A stretch of DNA of 64,000 bases, from positions 15,777,924 through 15,841,923 of the forward strand of contig NC_067202.1 of the NCBI RefSeq assembly GCF_000699445.3, written 5' to 3'. The notes under the pieces are model-generated. The model had not been told where the DNA came from. It searched no databases and was given only the letters and a program-made list of their open reading frames with translations. Both the position numbers and the translations under genes were made by a program. Shown here in pieces: positions 49,301 through 61,100 of the stretch. The stretch comes from Schistosoma haematobium. Lineage: Eukaryota > Platyhelminthes > Trematoda > Strigeidida > Schistosomatidae. Numbering within the stretch: the stretch's first letter is position 1; each line of letters starts with the position of its first letter.

Positions 49301-52078
49301 CAAATACATATGCGCCACACCATATTTGTGTATGTGGGCTGCCTGGGTGCCCAAATAGAAGCAGGTGGTTCTCTTGGGGGGCCACACCCCGAGCCTTTGA
49401 CCTAAAGGTCTAACCCACAAGGCAGTGGAGTATCGTAAGGAGATGCAGTCCCATGGAAGCCCGTGACCAACGATTAGCTCATACGCCATTTGTTCCCGCA
49501 GGATACTGGAGCCCATGTACACCATTGGTTTGTGATCCGGTTAAAGAGCCGGACATTCGCTTTTCGTCCTCTCATTTTCGTAAACAACACTCCCGCCACG
49601 AGAAGGCAGTGAGTAGGACTTCCCTGGCAGAGGCTGTATACGCGTGGCCGTGTGAGAACATTTCGAGAGGGAGGGAGGACTCTCCCCACTCTCGGCCATA
49701 CCAGGGCATTTGGGGGCGGTATAAGTCGAGAGGAAACCAAGAAAGTGTAAACATATACATATACACGTCAAAATTTTGTAGTAACACTAATCAAACATAT
49801 CGGAAGATAGTTTTTAAACTAATGGAAGTGATTAATGAAATTACTTACTTAATTCACATGATCTCATGAAACTATACATTAATGTAAATCAACTTAAATG
49901 AAGAGAGCAATCAATATAAATTTACTAATCAATTCTGGAAGTCATCTAGCCTTTCAATTTCATGCTCATTTGTTTTTCTTAATTATACACTAACTAACTA
50001 TGTAACATAAGAATGTAGAATGTATGTGTACATAACAAATAACTATATATGGTTATTTTCTTCAAACAATAATATAATAGTAGTAATAGTAGTAGTAGTA
50101 GTGATATACAATATACGTTAGAGAACTTGGTAAATAGACACATTATACATGTACACATGGATACAAGATTATTATTATTATTATTATTGAATTAGCTAAA
50201 ATGATACGAATCAGATTAAAGAAAACCAGATTAACCCGCATTGTTATCTTAAAGTATGACATAATACATGTCATTTGAATTAGTAATTGAATTCAATAAT
50301 ATTGTAATATAACCATGTTAAAACATGTTTTATTTCATAATTAATAAAATGGTTATGAAGTATATCACTTAGTGATAATCAATGCAAAGATTGGTATCCA
50401 AATGTTAATTGATTAAAATAATCACTAATGAGAAATGTTGAATATTGAAAATATAGTTTGAGAAGATGGAATGAAATAATATGCTTGAAAGGATAATGAG
50501 AATGAAGATTTAGAGGAAGGTATTTTAAAAAAAAGTGAATGTATCTACCATTTGAATTGATTTTGAAACATTACACACAAAGTCTTCAATCACTTAATGA
50601 TCATAACGATCTAAACTCAATAAACTGTATCAACAAACACGACTTAGTATCTGTAAGTATGTTATGTGCCTTGCATCTTCTAAGTGAAAAGTACTTTTAC
50701 AAGACTGATAGGAACCTGAACATGCACATACTGAGGGTAGTGAGTAGACAGATATAGTCGAGAAATTCGTTTATCTAGGTATCTGTGTAAGTGCCGATGA
50801 TGGCATGAAAGATGAGGCAAACTCATGTATAGTGAAAGCCAGAGTGGCTCTTGTCAATTTCTACCATTTTGGCGCTATCGTGATGTTATATTGACTGTAA
50901 AAAATGGATCTATAATCAGATAATTTTAATAGTTGAGATCATGAGTCAATTGAAGCTAGACCACCATGTAAAACCTGGAAGCAATAAACGGCCGTTCCAT
51001 GTTATTGTGGGACTCCTCAGCAGTGCGCATCCACGATCTCGCTCGCGGAGTTCCGATCCACGTCCTTCGGTCTCGCACGCGAACGCCTAGCCTCTAGACT
51101 ATTGAGCCGGCATCCGACAGTGTTAGTGTCTAACCTCAACCACGAAGTTGCGCGACCATCTTCCATTGTACTAAGGTAGGTACCAGTCTCTACCGGACAC
51201 CATTGGATGCTGAGTCAGTGGTCGTGCGCGAGACCGAAGGCCCTGGGTTGGAAACCCGCGAGCGAGATCGTGGATGCGCACAGCTGAGGACTCCCACAAT
51301 GGGACGAAGCTGGCGTCCAGTGCTTCCAGATTTTTCATGGTGGTCTAACATCAACCGGTTCATGATCCCAAACAAAAACAAATTTGGAAAACTGTCGAGT
51401 AACATGAGTCAGAATCAGTCTTGTCCCCAAATGCCTTGGTACAGCTGAGAGTGAGGAGAGTCAGCTCTCCATCTACAAATACTTCCACATGAATACGTGT
51501 ATACAGATACTGTCAAGGAAGTCCTACTCACTGACTTCTCACACCACGAGTGTTGTTTAGGAAACTGAGAGGACAGAGATCGAATATCTGGCCGGGGCCT
51601 AAAACGAATTGATAGGTATGACGGAGGATCCACATAGGGGAGTTAGTAAACCCCGATTCCAAGCTAATAGTGTACATGGGCTCTATGATCCTGAGGGAAC
51701 GAATGGTGTTTGAACTTATTGTTGATGACCGGCTTCTATGGGACTGCTTCTCCTAACGTAGTTTCACAGTCATGTGGATTAGACTATTAAATCGAAGGAT
51801 TGGGGTGCAGCCACCTAAGAAAATCACCTGCTTCGATTTGGGCACTCAAACAGTATCACAGCCCTTACATAAATCAATGATATCTACTACTGGCCTCATT
51901 GTTATTGTGTAGCTTTATATGTATTTGGTGCCCCGTCGTGTTCAAATAAATAAACAGAAATTAGTCTTAAAGTCAACGATACATTCAATGATTGTATTCC
52001 TCATAGATCTTGAGTTTAAAAGTTATCATATGTTTCTTTCATTGTACTAACTCAATTTCTGTTCTCAAATTATATTGA

Positions 52079-52133
<55 letters not shown>

Positions 52134-55100
52134 CATCTATCAATCTAGATTCTTGTTGTTTTTCCAACTCTGTTTGACTTTGAGAAAAAAAGGAAACGAA
52201 ATACTTTAATGTTGCCAAGAAAAAGAAAGTTAGAAGTTTCCAGTAAACGGAATGAAGTTTTTCAACAACAACAAAAAAAAGCACATTGAAATTTTAGTGC
52301 TATAAATGATCTTGTTTGTTTCTGTTATAGAAATTACACATCATAACAACATAATGAACCATGTGATAACAATTGGTTGTTTATAAAGATCATAAGGATT
52401 TAAGAAGTTGTATGACAGTTAAAAACTAATCATAAACAACAACAACAAAAACATGTAAATCTGTTTATTGTTATCTAAAAAGTGTATACAAGCATAATAG
52501 TTCATTTCAATAAAATACAATATGTTAATCAATAACAGTACATTGGAATATTATCCTGTATAAATAGTTACGATAATTAATCGACTACAAGAAAATATAC
52601 CTCAAAATAACTGTTGATGAAATAAAGGGGAATTCAAATACTAGCTCAGTTACCAAGAAATTAAGGATACTCATGTGAAACGGAAGATTCACGGTAGAAT
52701 CCTGTATGTATAGTATTGACAAGCCCTATATTAGGAGTAAACAGCTGTCCAATGCTTCATGATTTACAATAACTGTATAATCTGAGTCTAACTACCGAGA
52801 AATTCTCTTCTCAGACTATATATGATTCAACTTAATAAACTAATATCACATTGCAAACTACAACAATTTATGCCAAGGTTAAAGTAGGCGAAAGATCAAA
52901 TGATCCATGAAATTGTACCCAGTATCCAGACTAAAAAATAATAATGAATGTTTGAGGACTTTATGATACTCACTCTGATGTTCTATTAATTCATTCTTTC
53001 ATAATCATCATCGTAAGACTTGGTACACCTATGAATCAGTTTAATTAGGTTTAATCATAGTAGAACAATGAGGTCAAATTAGCAAAGAATTTGAAATAAT
53101 TTAGTAGTACTAATGATAGTAGTGAACACTGAACATATAGAACGTAGTTTTAAAAAGAAAAGAGTGAAATAAGAGGATTAATATGTATGAAATAATGTAG
53201 AAACTCACAAGTTAGAAGATGAAGCATGAATGGATATGTGCTATCGGAACTAGTTCTAATCATTATATTTTCATACAACATATTTAACCACTGACAGAAA
53301 TTACCTCGCCTAACTAAATAAGACAGTCTGAATTTATCAAGTAAGTATTCCAACGGAAGTTAGCTATTATAATCAAGTAATTAAAGTTAATTTTTTGTAT
53401 TGTGGTGTGTGCTACTTATACGAACAGATATAAGTAGTATATATTAACAGGAATAGGAAATGGGACTGTTTACCAGCAGAAGATTGAAATGAAGAGAACA
53501 AGAAATAAAGCAAAGAGTAATCGCAAAAAACAACAGGATTGAAAGAATTATAGACACTATAAAGGTTAACTCAAGGAAGATGGACAAACAGTGTGTTTAA
53601 TGTATTGCTTCCATATTTTACAAATACAGCATAATTTTGCATTATATAAAATAAATTGGTTTTCCTCACAAAGTTTTCATTCATTACAATATTAATAAGT
53701 TACCAATAATTAGACAAATGAAACAATTTGAGAAATTAAAAATGCTAAGACATAAATCAGTTCATTCAATTATTGATTAAAGTGAAACCAATTTATTCTT
53801 CTGTTAGAGTTATGTGCTGATCTTGGATGAAAGGCTTAACTGTGAAACTTTCATGATCTACGCAAATATCATTTGTAGAAACTTCAGAAAGGAGGGAGCT
53901 GGTGATTTCATTTAGAAAATTAATAGAGTTTTCGTGATTAGATTGCCCAACTTCAGAGAGAACAAAAACTCTACTAGAATCATTCTCTTGAAGTACAATA
54001 TGTGTTCATCATACTCTTCCTTCCCAGTTTCTAAATTATTAATCCGACTCAAATATATTTAATTTACTATTAGTTGTTTTATTTTATGCATTCGTGACCC
54101 GTAAACTCTCAACGTTATATACACTAAGCATAAAGGATGAATTGCATTAAACACTGGTTGATACATAACGACTCGAGCAAATTTCATTTGCTTTAGTAAG
54201 ATTTTCATTTATTTATTTCACATAAAATCTGACGCAACTGTGCACCAAAACATAATATACGCCACACAAAATAATTATAATAGGTATGTGAGAACTGGAA
54301 TACCTCCCGGTGACGCGAATTGAGTCAAGTGGCTTTCCTAGGTATAGCCACTCCTCCAGACCCTTTAACCTAAAGGTCTACAAGAGTATAACAACGTAAA
54401 AAGATAGTGCTTTGGTAACTAAAAGTCGAAAATAGGGTCATACGCCATTCAACCCCTCAGGATTCTGGAGTGCATGTACATTATTAGTTTAGAAGCAGAG
54501 TTTTCTAACTCCCATATGTGAACGCCTCGTATCTACAACACCAATAAAACAACCACACATTCACTTATCGTAAAAATACTATCATTGCATGGAGATAGTG
54601 AGAACTTCTTTGGGTATGACTATAATAAAGTGGTTTTACCAACCCTCGGTCATTTAAGCGGTCCGGTAGGAAAATTTGTAAAAAAAAATTCAAAAAGTAA
54701 ACATCAATTTAACTCCACGAAAAAAAAAACCATTTAAATAATCACACTCACATAAGGAAAATAATCCAACAGGTAATCGTCGAAGAAAATGTTTAAATAA
54801 ACCGCATAATGCATTAGGTTCACGCCAAGCATCCAAACTAAACATCAAATCAATATCTTCAGGATGCTTTATTGAAAAGATGAAAAAATGAAAAAATTTC
54901 TCATGTAACAGCAAACATGTATAATGAAGTAATATATATGAACAACTAGCAAAACAAAAAGGTTACTAGTGGTAGGTTATTATATACATAAAAGAGATTG
55001 AATTCATTGTTAATAAAGCAGGATGTTTTGAAAATAAATAAACAGAACTTTATTGGTGTTATTTCTAATAAATTATACACAAGCATTTGATCATCAAATA

Positions 55101-58100
55101 ACTTTGGTATACGAGTCAGAATCTTTATAAGTCTTATAATTCGAACAGAAAGAATAACCGATTGAAGAAGAGAATAGTTAATCTTAAAAAAGTGTATTTC
55201 ATATAAGAATGTCTTTTAAACTAAAAATTGCATACAGATACATAGTCAATCAGTTACAACGTAGAACTAGGCACATATATCCGCCGGTCCAGGTTGCCAC
55301 ACCTCATTAGCACAACAAGACGAACTCATAGAAGCAGTTAACACAATGGTGTAATATATAAAGGAAAGAGTACATATAAGGATATAGTAGAGGAAGAAAG
55401 AATTAGTTCGTAGAAAGATATAAAGCGATTTTAATCTCACGGTTTAAGGAAAGACAGTAAGTGTATACACCGACGCCATTGTGATCGATTCTGAGCCATG
55501 TCACCAAGAGTCTCCAACCATTAGTTACAATAGTCACGCGGACCCCAACCAAGTAGTCTGCATCTACCAACATGGCTCAGACTAGAAGTTAGTGACTTTT
55601 TGGACTGATGCCACATAAAGTGAGAAGAAATTTATTCATAAACTTAAAATAATGATATTTGTGATAAAGTTTACAAATAAGAGAAGACAGCCAAGATTGA
55701 AGGAGATTTGAACTTTCGAGCACAATATAATAGTAATTAACGAGTGGTTGTGAAAAAACCTACATAATACATATTATTATTGTAACCGAACAATCCAGAT
55801 GGGAAATATTAATTAGGATAGATTATTAAAATGTTGTCTGATAACTAGAAGTCATCTAAACCGTCGAAACAATGGTTTAGTTAATTGAAATCTTTAGAGA
55901 ATTGTGAAACGAAAGAAATGTATACATTTTTAAAAAAAATATACTTCGAAGTTTCTTTGACCAAACTAGGAAATGGATGACTACAGGAGAAAAAATATAA
56001 GATCAATTAACTCTACTAGCATATAGTAAGCTCACAAATCCTATGGTAAGACTGAGAATTGAGTGAATCATATCTCTCTCCCTCTCTTTTGAAAGGCTTT
56101 ACCAGCCCCATGAATTTATAAAATGCTATGGAAGTGAGGATGAAAATAAAACTTCGGTACCTGGAACACAAGTGCAAAATTGGTCTGCAATCAGAATTTT
56201 CTAACTCCCTCTAGGTAGATCCTCCGTACACACCAACCCTGTCTACGTTCCCGCGGAATATACTCTTTTCGTCATCTCCATCAGGCAAACATCGTAGCCA
56301 CGAAAAGGCGATGAGTGGGACTTCCCTGGTAGTGGCTTTATACACATAACCATATGAGAATATTCGAAGAGGGAGGAGAGTGGACTAACCACAACATCAA
56401 CTACACCAGTGCATTTGTGGGTTCAATTTATGCCAATAAATTTCACTATGGATATTAGTGATTGTCACATGTGACAGTTCAAATCACTCTAATATGAAAT
56501 TATTATGCAAAAGCCTTTCATTTTATACATATTAATTACTATTTACCAATGGTATTACATAACTTTACAACATTAATGCTAGAAAATATTCTGATAGGAT
56601 AGATATTACTGAGCAACCAACAGAGTTGTTATTATCCGCTTGTCTGTGATATCTAATTATCTTTAGATTTCTCTCAGGAAAAATTAGTTTATTCTACTAG
56701 GCTAATAGTGGTCATGATCTTTGACAAGATCTCATTGAGAGATTAAGTGAATAAATTAGTCTCTTGATAAGTCGGCTCAACTCGACTACATAGTATCAAA
56801 CGTTCAGCATTCTATAATATTCATTTCAATAAATGACAATTTTCGTTAGTCACAACATATTCTGATTAACAATATTGGCCTAGATGTTATTTTCTTTCAT
56901 TTCATACATGATAATAAGAGACTAACTGATCAAAGTAGCGTAGACAACATTCTTATATTGTAAAATCTACCAGAAAAGAGAAATATAGAATGCTTCATAT
57001 AATTAAAATTGGTTCAGCAAATCAGAACTAACCATTCTCTACCAGAACCATAACAGATTCATTTCTTCAAGAAAAAAATGATCCAATTTAAAAGTAGAAT
57101 ACAGAAATATAAAATAATGATGATAATAATAATAGTAAGGGTGACACGTACTAGGTTTACTGAAGAGACAAATTGCGCAATTGTACGATGTCGACCAGGT
57201 TTTCTATAAAGACCAGGTAAATTAAGTCCATGTATCTCTAAGGCTATGACAATAGCTTGTAACAGGACTGGAACGCACTAAAAAAATATATGAAGAAAAA
57301 ACAAAGAATGTTGATTACGTTTTCTTGGCATTCCATTACTTGATAATACGTGGCATTAGTCCTTGAAGTCACTAACTTCTAGTCTGAGCCATGTTGGTAG
57401 ATGCAGACTACTTGGTTGGGGTCCGCGTGACTATTGTAACTAATGGTTGGAGAATCTGGGTGACATGGCTCAGAATCGATCACAATGATGTAATTGTATA
57501 CACTAATTGTCTTCCCTTAAACAGTGAGATTAAAATCGCTTTATATCTTTCTACGAACTAATTCTTTCTTCCTCTACTATATCCTTATACTACTATGCAA
57601 TTGGTGTTCATCCTGTTGTGCTAATGAGGTGTGGCAACTTGGACCGGCGGATATATGTGCCTAGTCCTACGTCGTAGCTGACTGACTGACTGATAATACT
57701 TACTATGATATAAAGGAACAAATGTTTTTAAAAACACTAAATTTTATTTAAAAAAGCAGTGCAATATATCTATTATTAAAGTTGGAATACTGGAATTGTT
57801 GACTTTTGTTTGTTCGTATTGCAATTCCCATCGACTGATGGTGCACATAAATGGACTTTTGTTGAGAATATTATTGACTGGTAAGTATACATGAATCTTG
57901 ATTGAATCCGAAAACGATGGAGAGAACATATGAATAAGAATTGAAAATGTTATTTATTATTATCAAATAATTTTTGTAGACTTCGTCTGTTAAAAATAAT
58001 TCTCCTTCTCCAATACTTTACGAAGATTATATGTCTATAGCTCTTACTAGGGAAGTTCTACTCAATGTCATTATGTAGAAGTTATGTTTTTAAGAAAATG

Positions 58101-61100
58101 AAAGCACAAATAACGAACTGCGGTGCCTAAGTAAAACTGGTGGATAGAAAGGATCCGTCCAAAGGAGTTGGGAGACTCATATTCTAAACCAATGAAACAA
58201 ATGAGATACAAGACAATGAAGGAACAATTGATAATGTGAATCTATTTTATTCATTGTTCATCATTATGAGATTGTATCGCCAACCGCTGTCCCATTAACT
58301 TTTGGATCCGACCTTTCGATGAAAGGTTGCAAGAGCAGCTATACCTCGGAACACTATCTATTTCAGTTTATGCGACCAGGTAATATACAACCATACGCAC
58401 AAACTTAATACTAATGATAACTAATAAAAAAAACTTACTGGATAATCAGGACTTTCTAATTGAGATTCTAATGAAGCACCGAATACAGGACCAGGGCTAT
58501 CTAAATCAGTCATATTTGGAGGATCAACAACTAAGATAGAAAGAAAAAAACATTCACAAGAGAATGATAATAGTAATAATGAAGTAAACAGTTTTTAAAA
58601 AAAACATTTTCATTCATAGAAACAAGTGTGGGAAAGAAACGACAGATCACTTAAAATAATGAGGTTGTTTCTAAGTGAAAAACAAATACAATTAGAATAA
58701 TATCATGCTGTGATATAATGAAATACATCAAGATAAAAATAACTTGTATAATTAAGATTAAATAGAAAATTTCTTTCCAAATGTAATAACCATGAACATT
58801 TCCCATATGACAAGAAAGTCGAAGAAGAAGAAGAAGAAAAAGAAAGATCAACAATTATGGTGAATAATAGTGAAGAAAAAAGTCTTTTTTTCACGGTAAT
58901 TCTCATCAACAATGAAATTAGTTAAGGAACTAAGAATTAAGATGTATGTTGGTATTCAAATGTCTAGACAGTTCTACTGTATGGGGCAGAAACCTGGAGA
59001 ACTACAAAAGCCATCATCCAGAAAATACAGGTGTTCATTAACAGTTGTCTACGTAAAATACTTTGGATCCGTTGGCCAGACACTATTAGCAACAACCAAC
59101 TGTGGGAGAGAACAAACCAGAACCCAGAAGAGGTAGAAATCAGGAAGAAGCGCTGGAAGTGGATAAGACACACATTGAGGAAAGCACTCGACTGCGTCAC
59201 AAGACAAGCCCTCACATGGAATTCTCAAGGCCAAAGGAGAAGAGGAAGACCAAAGAAAACATTACGCCGGGAAATGGAGATAGACATGAGAAAAATGAAC
59301 AAGAATTGGATGGAACTAGAAAAGAAGGCCCAGGACAGAGTGGGTTGGAGAATGCTGGTCGGCGGCCTATGCTCTATTGGGAGTAACAATCGTAAGTAAG
59401 TAATGTTGGTATTCATATTTAGCTATTAATCGACTTTAATGTAAAGTTGTAATTGAATAACAATATCGAGTCAACTTGTTCAAGATGAATAGATATCAAC
59501 ATAGACTGATCAATTACGGTTACAAATAATAATAACAAGGAATCGGAGGCTCAGAATAACACCTTCATATTTGTTGAACAACTTACTGGTCAATGCTTGA
59601 TAGTTCAGTAGATAATATATTTGTGCTTAAAGCGTAAAGTGTTGAGTATGAGTCTTATCGTAAACACTTACATTAATACAAGTACACTCAGTTGACGAAA
59701 CCCGTTAGGAACTTGTTTCCACTATTAGTCACATATTAAATATACTGAAACTATTTTGTTGAACTAGTCTGAGACTACTATACACATACGGTAACAGATT
59801 GGATATACGAATCTAAAAAGTTAAAGTTCAACATAACCATACAACCATTGAACCGAAAATCCATGTACTCAAATTTGATAAACCTGTCATATACAAAGCA
59901 ACCTTAAACCAATAACAACGGGAAGTAACATTCGTCCTCATCACATAGCCGACTTAATGGTTTGAAACCTGAAACCAAAAGCATTATCAGTATAGAGTTG
60001 TGGAGATTGATGACTTTTGATTGAGATCATAAATCGATCAATGTTATACCATCATTGAAAACCTGGAAGCACTGGATGGCTATTTCACCCTAATATGTGA
60101 CATCTTAGCAGTGCACATCCACGATCCCACACGTGGGATTAGGACTCAGAACTCTTGGTTTCGCGCGCGAACGCTTAACCTCTAGACCATTGAACCGGCA
60201 TTCAATGACCTTACTGTGCCTCCAGGTTCTCAATGGCAGCCTACCATTGGTCGATTTATGACCCCAATCAATTAACAATTGTTAAACGTTAATTAATTTT
60301 CCAACTTTTGTTCCATTCTCCATCATATATGGCTTGATTGTATGTGAAGTGTGATACCTAACTTGGGGTGTATCGTAGTCTGATAAGTTATGTATATAAA
60401 CCTATGAGTGCGTGAAAAATATAAAAGAGCTTATCTACTACGAGAGAGAGAGAGAGGAAAAAACTGTGTTTCAAACCAATAGAAGTGGAGTTATCTCAGC
60501 AGGGTGTCATTAGTGAAAAATTAGTACGTTAGACCATATAAAAAGTATTATGCTTAGAATAGAGTATTTTGAATCTGGAATTCTGATTGGTGAATCTTGC
60601 TCTGGTAATACCGACTAAGCTTCTTTATAATCAAGCGTGGATAAGTAGTAGTAGGAACTTGTGATATTGATAAAATAGCTTATCAACTAGTCACACACAC
60701 ACACACACACACTACAAGTTTTACAATCACAGAAAAACTACGAATTATTAATCCTGTCAAGAAAAAAAAATGCCTTCTATTCAGCGATAACAGCAAAATG
60801 AGGTATAAAGAGACAAAAAAATCAGTTACACATTCATCGTTGAAACAAGTCACACACAGATACACGCATGAAGAAAAAAGGTAGTGTATAGTCTAGTATC
60901 ATAACTTATTTGTTATTTTCCATACACAAAAAAAGTATATCTATATAAATAGAACACATGTGTACTGAAAGAAAAAAAACATGAAATGTATCCATTGGAA
61001 CTAATAAATATTGATTAAACACTGGATCGGTCTTTGATCGGAATAGGTATCATCATTCAGTATCAATGCTACAATATTTTTCTTCTTTTTTTTTCAAGTT

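Noticed and set aside
49453..49869. 138-codon plus-strand ORF
   Set aside because: It lies within the inverted dispersed repeat; other copies do not keep this frame open.
53150..53353. 67-codon minus-strand ORF inside the RhoGAP gene as an exon
   Set aside because: It does not resemble the RhoGAP fold. The exons at 54752 and 46685 already join in phase with fitting residues, and the listed start is a TTG.
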